Shown here one piece after another: positions 15,423-22,778 of a DNA stretch of 46,775 nucleotides (position 1 is its first letter; every line of letters begins with the position of its first letter). The translations under genes were made by a program, and so were the position numbers. The notes beneath the pieces were generated by a model. That model was given only the letters and a program-made list of their open reading frames with translations. It had not been told where the DNA came from and did not search any database. This DNA comes from Cryobacterium tagatosivorans (GTDB taxonomy: Bacteria; Actinomycetota; Actinomycetes; Actinomycetales; Microbacteriaceae): contig NZ_SOEZ01000015.1 of assembly GCF_004402215.1 (NCBI RefSeq), forward strand, positions 1 to 46,775. The letters run 5' to 3'.

Positions 15423-16154
15423 ATGGGGGAGTTCATACGCTGGGCGCTGGTGCCGGTCATGCGGGCCTGGGCCGCCCGGGCGGGCGCGGGGCTCGGGCAC
15501 GTGCCACGGCCGACGGATGCCCCGCACGCGCGGTCGGCGGGCATTGACAGCGACCGAGTGCTCGTCTTCGGCAGCGGTCCGGCGGTCGGCTGGGGCGTGC
15601 TCAGCCACGATCTCGGGCTGCCGGGCTCACTCGCCCGGGCGCTGTCGGCCCGCACCAGGCGCGGAGTGGAGGTCGACGCCATCTTCAATCCGCATTCGAC
15701 CGCCCGATCCGCCGTGGCGGACCTCCGCGACCACGATCTGAGCCGCTACGACGCCATCGTCGTCACCCTCGGCGGCAACGACGCGCTGACCCTCACCTCG
15801 GTGCGCGCCTGGCGCCGCGACCTGTCCGCCTTCCTGCGGATGCTCGTGCGCGGCTCCTCGCGCAGCACTCAGGTCTTCATGATGGGCGTCCAGCCGATTC
15901 GAGCCGTCCCCGTCTTCGACGGGCCGCTCGGCTCCATCGCCGAACGCCACGCGCAGCTCCTCAACCAGACCACGGCGGTGCTGTGCCGGTCGCTGCCCCG
16001 CACGACGTTCGTTCCGTTGACGGCGCGGCCGGGCGTCCCGTCCGACCGGTTCCGCACCGCGGAGGATTACCGCCACTGGGCGGGGTTGCTGGCCGACAGC
16101 ATGGTCGGCCCGCTCGGGGTCGAGCGCCCCGGCGAGCGCGAGAGTCCGGCCTAG
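15423..16154 (+). CDS. SGNH/GDSL-like hydrolase with altered block I
   Basis: A 243-residue protein. Block III (VVTLGGNDAL) and a C-terminal DxxH (EDYRHWAGLL) are those of SGNH esterases/lipases. Block I, normally GDS(L/I), reads VLVFGSGPAVGWGV, so the nucleophile Ser would be shifted by one position or absent. The N-terminus (MGEFIRWALVPVMRAWAARA) is a hydrophobic/basic segment that could be a membrane anchor. GGAGGG precedes the ATG. Related actinobacterial proteins with a GxGPAVGWG motif are annotated as SGNH family, so this may be a subfamily rather than a decayed enzyme. Its substrate is unknown. Confidence 0.75.
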   Translation: MGEFIRWALVPVMRAWAARAGAGLGHVPRPTDAPHARSAGIDSDRVLVFGSGPAVGWGVLSHDLGLPGSLARALSARTRRGVEVDAIFNPHSTARSAVADLRDHDLSRYDAIVVTLGGNDALTLTSVRAWRRDLSAFLRMLVRGSSRSTQVFMMGVQPIRAVPVFDGPLGSIAERHAQLLNQTTAVLCRSLPRTTFVPLTARPGVPSDRFRTAEDYRHWAGLLADSMVGPLGVERPGERESPA

Positions 16155-16199
16155 GAACCATACGGCCCACGCCCAGCCTGGTCGGATTACCCTCGATCC

Positions 16200-17102
16200 A
16201 TGGGCAGGTTTGCGGACAGCTGGCGATCGCACCTCCTCACGACCTTTTCCGGCAACGCCGAGGGTCGCCCGCACTGGGTCGGTCCGATCGAGCAGGGCGA
16301 CGACGCCGGCTACTTCGGCCCGGACTCCGCGGCCTGGGCGGTGCACGGCGGGATGGCGACGATGGTCGCCGGCATCCGTGCGTTGCTCATGCAGACCCTG
16401 CACCCGGGCGCGATGGCGGGCGTGCACGACTGGTCGCGGTACCGCGAGGACCCACTCGGGCGGCTCGGCGGCACCATCCAGTGGCTCGTCACGGTGACCT
16501 TTGCCGACACGAAACTGGCCGAGTTGGAGTCGTCGCGGGTGGCTCGCTTCCACGACCGGGTGGCGGGCACCTACCGTGACGCGCAGGGCGTCGAGCGTCC
16601 GTATTCGGCGGGCGACCCGGAGCTGCTGTCCTGGGTGCACGTGGTGTTCACCGACGCGTTCCTCGCCTGCGAGCAGCTGTGGGGCGGAGACATCCCGGGC
16701 GGAGCGGACGCCTACGTGCGGGAGTGGGCGACCGCCGGCGAACTCGTGGGCGTGCCGGCTACGCCGCGCTCGGAGCGGGAGCTGCGGGCCCAGCTGGCCG
16801 CGTTCTCCGAGGCCGGGGTACTCAAGAGCGACGAGCGCGTGGCCGAGGCGGTGCGCTTCATCCGCAACCCGCCGCTGCGGCGCTCGATGATGCCGGCCTA
16901 CCGGGTGATGTTCGCGGGCGCGGTCGCGTCGCTGCCGGAGGAATACCGCCGGATGCTCGGGCTCCGGCGGTCCAGGCTGCCCGTCGTCTGGGCGACCGGG
17001 CTCGTGCTCGGGGCGGTTCGGATGCTCCTCGGCAGCTCGTCGACGTCCGAGGATGCCGCGCGGAAGCGAATCGCCCGGCTGGACGGCGTCGCCTCGGCCT
17101 GA
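16200..17102 (+). CDS. MpaB/LcpB-type oxygenase family protein (DUF2236)
   Basis: A 300-residue, mostly helical protein of the mycophenolic-acid MpaB / latex-clearing-protein-like family, which binds b-type haem. Characteristic blocks are MQTLHPGAMAGVHDWSRYRE (about 62-82, with candidate haem-ligand His residues), DPLGRLGGTIQWLVTVTFAD, and a C-terminal helix ending RMLGLRRSRLPVVWATGLVL. The domain spans nearly the full length. The substrate is unknown in most Actinobacteria, where these proteins are numerous. It starts 45 bases after the SGNH gene on the same strand and may be co-transcribed. A family B palindrome follows it. Confidence 0.9.
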   Translation: MGRFADSWRSHLLTTFSGNAEGRPHWVGPIEQGDDAGYFGPDSAAWAVHGGMATMVAGIRALLMQTLHPGAMAGVHDWSRYREDPLGRLGGTIQWLVTVTFADTKLAELESSRVARFHDRVAGTYRDAQGVERPYSAGDPELLSWVHVVFTDAFLACEQLWGGDIPGGADAYVREWATAGELVGVPATPRSERELRAQLAAFSEAGVLKSDERVAEAVRFIRNPPLRRSMMPAYRVMFAGAVASLPEEYRRMLGLRRSRLPVVWATGLVLGAVRMLLGSSSTSEDAARKRIARLDGVASA

Positions 17103-17139
17103 GCCCGGGTCAGACGCCGCCGCCGGGAGTCGCCGAGAA

Positions 17140-17229
17140 TCGGCGAGAATCGCCGTTTGTGCCGAGAGTCGCCGCAGCAACAGGACCTCTCGGCAGAAAC
17201 GGCGACCCTCGGCGCATCCCCGCCGAGAT
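17140..17229. repeat. Structured repeat, family B copy 1
   Basis: A 90-base element running from TCGGCGAGAATCGCCG to CGCCGAGAT, about 85% identical by hand alignment to 18206-18296. It contains an inner stem TGCCGAGAG / CTCTCGGCA plus outer CGCCGAG/CTCGGCG arms, so it can form a branched hairpin. It lies between the MpaB-type gene and the SGNH hydrolase gene at 17314. Confidence 0.8.
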
Positions 17230-17313
17230 GCCTGCGGCCCCGCTCGATGACGACCGAGGCGTCGAAAACACCCCGTGAGGGCCCGATCGACGCGTTTTGG
17301 TTAGAATCGTCGG

Positions 17314-18060
17314 ATGCCTCCCGCCGGTTCCCGTCTCTCCGCTGCTGCCCGCGGCTGGTTGCGCGACCGGTTTCGCGGCCCGTCTCGCGGTCGGCTGCTC
17401 CTGATCGCCGGCGTCGTCGGCATCGTTGTCGTCGCGGCCATCGCCTTCACTCAGGTGCAGACGAGCGAGACAGTGCACGTCAGCCGACCGGCGAACCAGC
17501 CGCTGCGGGTCCTGTTCGCCGGGGATTCGATCACCTACGGCCTCTCCGCCGAGGACCGGGACCTCGGGTACCGGCCGCTGATGGTCGACGCGCTGTCCGC
17601 GGGCGGTCCGGTCACCGAACTTCGGGCGAACAGGGCGGGCGCCGACACGGGCGTGGTGTCCGGCATCCTGGACGCACCGACCAACCTCGACCTGGCGATC
17701 ATCGAGCTCGGCACGAACGACGTGGTCGAGAAGACGCCGCTCCCCCGGTTCGAGACCGTCTACGGTGCGTTGCTGGACCGCATCCGTCACGAGTCGCCGG
17801 GCGTGCCGCTGCTCTGCGTCGGCACCTGGGGCAGCGAGGGCGGCGCCGACGGCTCGGATGTCTACAACGAGGTCATCGAGGACGAGTGCGGCGAGCGCGG
17901 CGGCACATTCGTCAGCCTGTACGGGCTCTATCCCGTGGAGGCCAACCGCGGCCCGGCCGGCCGGGACGTCTTCGGCGGCACCAGCGACAACTTCCACCCG
18001 AACGACCGCGGCTACCGCGCGATCGCGGAGCTGCTCCTCGCCCGGATCAGCGTCGGCTGA
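17314..18060 (+). CDS. Exported SGNH/GDSL hydrolase
   Basis: A 248-residue protein with an N-terminal signal anchor (basic start, hydrophobic segment about 28-50). The SGNH domain has canonical block I FAGDSITYGLS (nucleophile Ser near 71), the block III-type GTND (IIELGTNDVV) and block V DNFHPNDRGYRAIAE with the catalytic Asp/His. It would hydrolyse esters outside the cell, and polysaccharide O-acetyl or lipid esters are common substrates in this superfamily. It stands alone, bracketed by two same-orientation family B repeats (17140-17229 and 18206-18296), much as the DUF559-like gene is bracketed by family A. Confidence 0.9.
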   Translation: MPPAGSRLSAAARGWLRDRFRGPSRGRLLLIAGVVGIVVVAAIAFTQVQTSETVHVSRPANQPLRVLFAGDSITYGLSAEDRDLGYRPLMVDALSAGGPVTELRANRAGADTGVVSGILDAPTNLDLAIIELGTNDVVEKTPLPRFETVYGALLDRIRHESPGVPLLCVGTWGSEGGADGSDVYNEVIEDECGERGGTFVSLYGLYPVEANRGPAGRDVFGGTSDNFHPNDRGYRAIAELLLARISVG

Positions 18061-18087
18061 CCGGCGCCTCTCCGCCCGCGCGCGAAA

Positions 18088-18162
18088 CCGCCGAGATTGA
18101 CACTTGTGGTCGAGTTGCCCCCGCGCACCAGGCAAACTCGACCGCAACAGGCAAACTCGGCG
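18088..18162. repeat. Structured repeat, family C copy 1
   Basis: A 75-base palindromic element. The left arm starts CCGCCGAGATTGACAC and continues GGTCGAGTTGCC. The loop is CCCGCGCACCA. The right arm GGCAAACTCGACCG continues to AAACTCGGCG. Arms of about 31 bases pair with several mismatches. The same architecture and loop occur at 45261-45337. Confidence 0.8.
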
Positions 18163-18205
18163 CGCACCGCACCCGCACCCGCACGGGCTTCGAGGGGGCC
18201 GGAAC

Positions 18206-18296
18206 TCGGCGAGAGTCGCCGATTCTGCCGAGAATCGCCGTTGCAACGGGGATTCTCGGTAGAAACAGCGACCCTCGGCGCCTCCCCCGCCGAGAT
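18206..18296. repeat. Structured repeat, family B copy 2
   Basis: A 91-base relative of 17140-17229. The inner stem reads TGCCGAGAATC / GATTCTCGGTA around the palindrome CCGTTGCAACGG. Relative to copy 1, the stem pair G-C has become A-T on both sides (GAGAG/CTCTC to GAGAA/TTCTC), a compensatory change. Its end merges into the family C half-element at 18287. Confidence 0.8.
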
Positions 18297-18320
18297 TGAC
18301 ACCTGCGGTCGAGTTACCCA
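18287..18320. repeat. Left half of a family C element
   Basis: CCGCCGAGATTGACACCTGC followed by GGTCGAGTTACCCA repeats the left arm of the 18088-18162 element with a few changes. No matching right arm follows, so it is a truncated copy fused to family B copy 2. From here to 18446 I see no gene. The ribosome-binding site of the next gene starts at 18434. Confidence 0.7.
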
Positions 18321-18446
18321 GGCCAGGCCACGGTCGCCGACTTCGGGAACAGGTGCCCCGCGAGGCGCCCCGACCTTGTGCGCCGCTGGCGGGCGGTCCT
18401 TACTGGGAATGCGCGTACCCCCGCGCCCATTCCTGGAGGAGAAACC

Positions 18447-18740
18447 ATGTTCGCTCGCGTCACCACCTACAAGACCGGTCCCGACACCGCCCTCGATCCG
18501 GCCACGGAAGCCGACTCCGTCAAGCGGGTGATGGAGATCCCCGGCTCCCGCGGCGTCTACTTCCTGACCGGCGGCGAGGGCGGCAAGGCGCTCTCGATCA
18601 CCCTGTGGGACACCGCGGATGCCGCCGCCGCGAGCCGTCCGGCGGCGAACACCATCCGCGAGGAGAGCAGCGCCGCGCAACGGATGCAGATCGTCGACGT
18701 GGAGGAGTTCGAGGTCACCTCGAGGGCCCTCCGCGACTGA
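18447..18740 (+). CDS. Small ABM-like (ferredoxin-fold) protein
   Basis: A 97-residue protein starting MFARVTTYKTGPDTALDPAT with a central RGVYFLTGGEGGKALSITLW and a C-terminal MQIVDVEEFEVTS. The pattern of two beta-alpha-beta units and the length fit the dimeric alpha/beta-barrel (antibiotic biosynthesis monooxygenase-like) superfamily, though no catalytic motif can be pinned down. GGAGGAG lies 6 bases before the ATG, a near-ideal ribosome-binding site that fixes the start. It is monocistronic and convergent with the DUF2510 gene. Function unknown. Confidence 0.82.
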   Translation: MFARVTTYKTGPDTALDPATEADSVKRVMEIPGSRGVYFLTGGEGGKALSITLWDTADAAAASRPAANTIREESSAAQRMQIVDVEEFEVTSRALRD

Positions 18741-18775
18741 CGCCGCAAAGTGCTGGTGCCGCGACTGACGCGGGC

Positions 18776-19306
18776 TCAGCCGCCAAGGGCCGCCACCGCC
18801 GCCGCGGCCTGGTCCACCTTGCCGAAGACGGTGAGCACGTAGACGACCATGATGGCCGCCCAGACCCACATCGGCGCGAGGCTGGCGCCGGTTCGACGCC
18901 GCACGGTGACCGAGCGTCCCACGACGTAGGCCCCGGGCGAGAGAATCGCCCAGGCCCAGTGGAACGGCTGGTCCAGGCCGTCGCGCAGCAGCTGCCGGCG
19001 GTCGAGGAAGGCCAGGAGGACGCTGCCGATCGAGATGCCCCAGCCCAGCAGGGGCGACGCGGTTTCGGCCGAGGTGAGCGCCAGGAACGAGACCACGGGC
19101 AGCAGGGCGATGGCCCAGAGGTAGTTATTGAAGACGGCTGCGCGTGCCCCCAGCGCCGATCCTTCGTCGATCCCGTAGGCGTTCCGCTCGGGATCGTGCA
19201 GGTGTTCTGTCCACTGCTCGCCGTCCCACCACCGCTTCTGGGGCAGCCCGGTGGGATCGGCGTACCAGCCCCGCTGGGTGGGGACGTCTGGTGAGGCGTC
19301 GCTCAC
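18776..19306 (-). CDS. DUF2510 domain membrane protein
   Basis: A 176-residue protein. The N-terminal DUF2510 motif reads QRGWYADPTGLPQKRWWDGE followed by QWTEHLHDP (about 11-40). About four hydrophobic segments follow (near 60-80, 84-100, 115-132 and 142-162). DUF2510 is an actinobacterial domain of unknown function, commonly fused to membrane or secreted segments. The gene lies upstream of, and on the same strand as, nothing closely coupled: the ABC permease gene ends 43 bp upstream of its start. Confidence 0.88.
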   Translation of the reverse strand: MSDASPDVPTQRGWYADPTGLPQKRWWDGEQWTEHLHDPERNAYGIDEGSALGARAAVFNNYLWAIALLPVVSFLALTSAETASPLLGWGISIGSVLLAFLDRRQLLRDGLDQPFHWAWAILSPGAYVVGRSVTVRRRTGASLAPMWVWAAIMVVYVLTVFGKVDQAAAAVAALGG

Positions 19307-19349
19307 GATGGCTCCTTGCAGGTCGACTCCGGCAAGTCTACGTCGGCGG

Positions 19350-20243
19350 CTACTTGACGCTGCCCGCGGTCAGGCCGCCGATCAGTCGCTTCTCGATCAG
19401 CATGAACAGCACGACGACGGGGATGATCGCCACGACGGACACGCCGAAGACGTAGTGCCAGCTGGTTTCGTACTGGCCCACGAACTTGGTCAGCGCCACG
19501 GCCAGGGGCTGGTTGCCCGCGGTCGACATGATCACCAGGCTCGCCGCGAACTCGTTCCAGCAGGCGACGAAGGTGAACACGATCGCGGTCACGATGCCGG
19601 GCCAGACGAGCGGCAGGTTGATCCTGAAGAGCACCGCGAGGCGCCCGGCTCCGTCGATCTGGGCCGCTTCGTCGATCTCCTTCGGCACCCCGGCGAAGAA
19701 GCTGTGCATGATCCAGACGGCGAAGGAGAGGTTGAAGGCGGCGTTGATCAGGATCATCGCCAGCCAGGTGTCGGAGATGCCGAAGAAACTGAACTGGCGG
19801 AAGAGCCCGGAGGTGAGCACGGCCGGCTGCAGCATCTGCGTGACGATGACCAGGAACATGAACACCATCCGCCCCGGGAAGTGGGCCCGGGCCGTGTAAT
19901 ACGCGGCCGGGAGGGCCACCAGCAGCACCAACAGCGTGGCGAAGACGGCGATGATGATGGTCGAGACGAGGTTCTGCACGAGCGGCGTCTCGGGCGTCGA
20001 CCACATGGTGAGGTAGTTCTCCCAGCGCCACGCGGTGGGGAAGTAGGTGGGGTTCACGGATCGGATCTCGCTCTTGGACTTCACCGAGCCGAAGAACATG
20101 ATCAGGTACGGGATGACGAAGATGGCCAGGACCACGGCCCCGGCGAGCATCCTGAGCAGCATGGTCCGAAGCGGAACCTGGTCGGCCGTGAACCGGCGCC
20201 TCCGGGCGCGAATCGGCGCCTGCTCGATGACGGTCACAATCAC
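19350..20243 (-). CDS. Carbohydrate ABC transporter permease (MalG-like)
   Basis: A 297-residue inner-membrane permease with about six TM helices and a basic N-terminus (ARRRRFTADQVPLR). The ATPase-docking EAA loop reads EIDEAAQIDGAGRLAVLFRI followed by NLPLVWPG, typical of CUT1-family sugar permeases. The GTG start overlaps the stop of the upstream permease (GTGA) and is preceded by AAGGAG. Together with the next two genes it forms a sugar importer. Given the divergent catabolic operon, the likely cargo is an amino sugar or an oligosaccharide containing one. Confidence 0.95.
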   Translation of the reverse strand: MIVTVIEQAPIRARRRRFTADQVPLRTMLLRMLAGAVVLAIFVIPYLIMFFGSVKSKSEIRSVNPTYFPTAWRWENYLTMWSTPETPLVQNLVSTIIIAVFATLLVLLVALPAAYYTARAHFPGRMVFMFLVIVTQMLQPAVLTSGLFRQFSFFGISDTWLAMILINAAFNLSFAVWIMHSFFAGVPKEIDEAAQIDGAGRLAVLFRINLPLVWPGIVTAIVFTFVACWNEFAASLVIMSTAGNQPLAVALTKFVGQYETSWHYVFGVSVVAIIPVVVLFMLIEKRLIGGLTAGSVK

Positions 20244-21235
20244 AGCTCCTTCATGGGCTTGACGAGCTTCACGTAGATCGCGACGATCACGACGACGATG
20301 AGGAACGCGATCACGCTGAGCGCGCTGGCGACGTCGATCTTGTGCTCGTTCTGGATGTACTTGAAGATCATGGTCATCACGGTGTCCGCGTCATAGCCGG
20401 GGATCGACCCCGTCATGATCTTCAGGATCGGCAGCGAGTTGAAGACATTGATGATGTTGATGAGAACCGCCACCGACAGGGCCCCGCGCAGCTGCGGCAG
20501 CACAATGGCGACGTAGGTGCGGATGCGTCCGGCCCCGTCCATCTTCGCGGCCTCGAGCACGTCGGCCGGCACCGTTGCCAGGCCGGCGAGGATCGTATAG
20601 GTCGTGAACGGGAGGGAGACGAAGACTGCGATGCCGATCGACCAGACGAACGCGCTGGTCGCGTTCTTGGTCCAGCCGTAGGGCGCGTCGATCAGGTTGA
20701 TGTCGACGAGGAACTTGTTGATGATGCCGATGTAGCCCTCGAGCCCGTAGTACACGACGAGGGTGGTCATCACGACGCTCGCGGCCCACGGGATGAGCAC
20801 GGCCATGCGCACGATCTGGCGGCCGGGGAACGCCTTGTTGAGGAACTGGGCGAGGGCGAGGGAGGCGAGCACGGCGATCGTCACGACGGCGAAGACCCAG
20901 ATCACGGTGCGCACCATGATCCCGCCGAGCGGCGCGAACGCGAACAGGGTCTCGTAGTTCTCGAAACCCACCGAGCCCTTGTCGATGCCGCTCAGGCTGA
21001 TGTCGCGGGTGGAGTTGTAGATCATGACGACGGCGGGGAACAACACGACGCCGAAGATCAGGATGAGCGCCGGCCCGATCCAGGGCAGCGCGGAGAAAAG
21101 GTCGGTGAGGCGGGTACCCGCCGCCGCACGTGCTCGCACGACCCCCGCGCGGGGACGGCCGTTGGCCGCCCCCGTGGGGACCGGTGGTTCGTCAATGCTC
21201 TGAGTCATGTCGTCAGGGGTCATTTCGTCAGTCAC
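20240..21235 (-). CDS. Sugar ABC transporter permease (MalF-like)
   Basis: A 331-residue CUT1 permease with about six TM helices after a roughly 45-residue cytoplasmic N-terminus. The EAA loop is DVLEAAKMDGAGRIRTYVAI followed by VLPQL. It follows the binding-protein gene by 56 bases and overlaps the MalG-like gene by four. The GTG start at 21235 has no clear ribosome-binding site, and ATG codons at 21223 or 21208 are alternatives. No ATP-binding subunit is encoded in this window, so the importer presumably uses a shared MsiK/MalK-type ATPase encoded elsewhere. Confidence 0.94.
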   Translation of the reverse strand: MTDEMTPDDMTQSIDEPPVPTGAANGRPRAGVVRARAAAGTRLTDLFSALPWIGPALILIFGVVLFPAVVMIYNSTRDISLSGIDKGSVGFENYETLFAFAPLGGIMVRTVIWVFAVVTIAVLASLALAQFLNKAFPGRQIVRMAVLIPWAASVVMTTLVVYYGLEGYIGIINKFLVDINLIDAPYGWTKNATSAFVWSIGIAVFVSLPFTTYTILAGLATVPADVLEAAKMDGAGRIRTYVAIVLPQLRGALSVAVLINIINVFNSLPILKIMTGSIPGYDADTVMTMIFKYIQNEHKIDVASALSVIAFLIVVVIVAIYVKLVKPMKEL

Positions 21236-21291
21236 CGGTATTCGTTCGTCGTCATGCCAGGCGTTGTGCGTTGTGCGTTGTGCGGGCCCGG

Positions 21292-22545
21292 CTAGCCGGC
21301 GTCGGCCTTGGCCTGGATCTCCGACAGTACCGCCTGGGCGTCCTTACCCTGGGCGAGCTGGCCGACCAGGCTCTTGAAGGCCGCGTTCGTCGCGTCCCAC
21401 TTCGGGTTGGTGCTCGGGTAGAACTGCGCGTCCGGCAGCATTTCGAGGAACGGCAGGAGATCCTCGTTGCTGTCCATGGCAGAGGAGCCCGACTTCGTGG
21501 TGGGGAGGAACTTCTCGGCCGTGACCCAGGGAACATACTGGTCTGCCGAGTAGAAGAAGTCGAGGAACTTCGTGATCGCGGCCTGCTTCTTGCCGTCGTT
21601 CTTGAAGGCCATCAGGTGGTCGGCGACGCCGAGCGTGAACGGCTCGCCGTCCATCGTCGGGATCGGGTTGACCGAGTACTTCATCTCCGGGTTTCCCTCG
21701 GCGATCTGGCCCACGGTGGGCGGGAGGCCGATGATCATGCCGATCTTGCCCTGCACGAAGACGTCCATCAGCGGGCTGCGGTCGGTCGCGCCGGCATCCG
21801 GCTGGGTTGCGCCGGCCTCAACCAGCTTCTGGATGAACTCTGCGCCCTTGAGGTTCTCCGGGGTGTCGACGGTGATCTCCGTCGCGTCACCGAAGCCGCC
21901 GCCTGCGCCGTAGAACCAGATTGCGCTCTCGGCCTGGGCCTCTTCAGAGCCGAGCGGGAGTCCGTAGCCGGCCACCCCTCCGCCGATCTTGGAGACCTTC
22001 GTTGCCGCGGCGAGCAGCTCGTCCCACGTTGCGGGAACCTCCGTGACGCCGGCCTGGGCCAGCAGGTCTTCGTTGACGAACAGGGCGCGCGCCGACGCGA
22101 GCAGCGGTGCTCCGTACTGCACGCCGTCCACCGACGCGCTCTCGACGAACGATTCCTGGAAGTCGCCGAGGGTGTCGGCCGAGACGACGTCTTCGATCGG
22201 GTAGAGCAGCTCATCGGCCGCGAATCCGGCGAAGGGGCCGCCGTTCATGATGTCGGGGGCCTTGTTGCCCTGCACCTTGGTGGTGACGACGTCGTTGAGG
22301 TTGTCCCAGGACTGCACCTCGAGCTCGACCGTGATGTCCTTGTTGGCCGCTTCGAAGTCCTTGATGACGGTTTCCCACAGGCCCTGGGTGTTGTCGGAGT
22401 AGCTGGGGACCAGCAGGTTCAGGGTGGTGGCTTTTCCGTCGGCTCCATCGGATGCCGTGCCGCCGCCGAAGCCACAGCCCGCGAGCGACACTGCCGCCAG
22501 CGCCGCAGTGGCGACGATTCCTCCCATACGCAGAGACTTCTTCAT
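21292..22545 (-). CDS. Extracellular sugar-binding lipoprotein of ABC transporter
   Basis: A 417-residue type 1 solute-binding lipoprotein. The signal peptide is MKKSLRMGGIVATAALAAVS with lipobox LAGC, giving lipidated Cys24. The mature protein shows family 1 SBP features such as VIKDFEAANKDITVELEVQS, KAPDIMNGG and VPATWDELLAAA. AAGGAA lies nine bases before the ATG at 22545. It is the first gene of the importer operon and diverges from the amino-sugar catabolic operon, with which it shares a 233-bp regulatory region. The ligand is inferred only from context. Confidence 0.95.
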   Translation of the reverse strand: MKKSLRMGGIVATAALAAVSLAGCGFGGGTASDGADGKATTLNLLVPSYSDNTQGLWETVIKDFEAANKDITVELEVQSWDNLNDVVTTKVQGNKAPDIMNGGPFAGFAADELLYPIEDVVSADTLGDFQESFVESASVDGVQYGAPLLASARALFVNEDLLAQAGVTEVPATWDELLAAATKVSKIGGGVAGYGLPLGSEEAQAESAIWFYGAGGGFGDATEITVDTPENLKGAEFIQKLVEAGATQPDAGATDRSPLMDVFVQGKIGMIIGLPPTVGQIAEGNPEMKYSVNPIPTMDGEPFTLGVADHLMAFKNDGKKQAAITKFLDFFYSADQYVPWVTAEKFLPTTKSGSSAMDSNEDLLPFLEMLPDAQFYPSTNPKWDATNAAFKSLVGQLAQGKDAQAVLSEIQAKADAG

Positions 22546-22778
22546 CGTGGTGAGTTCCTTACCGTTTGTGATTGATAGTGAGCGTTTATTCAACTGAAGA
22601 GTCATTATCATTCAGAAGTAGCCATAGCCTGTCGCTTTCGGCCGGGCAAATCAATCCATGTTTTGTGATCGTTACACGTCGTTAATAATCAAGAATAGAC
22701 TTTTAGTGATTATTAGTGGAGGTTTATAGTCATTACCAATCACAAATCATATCGTTCCGCAATCTTCGAGGAGTCCCG
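22546..22778. promoter_or_regulatory. A/T-rich divergent control region of the amino-sugar transporter and catabolic operons
   Basis: This region is much more A/T-rich than its surroundings. It holds three copies of a decamer: TTTGTGATTG at 22565-22574, TTTGTGATCG at 22662-22671 and the inverse CAATCACAAA at 22737-22746. A related sequence, TGATTGATAGTGAGCG at 22569-22584, resembles one upstream of nagB. Candidate -10 hexamers are GATAAT on the minus strand toward the binding-protein gene and TATAGT at 22725-22730 toward the SIS gene. The DeoR-type regulator encoded in the operon is the obvious candidate ligand. GAGGAG before the ATG at 22779 is the SIS-gene ribosome-binding site. Confidence 0.6.
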
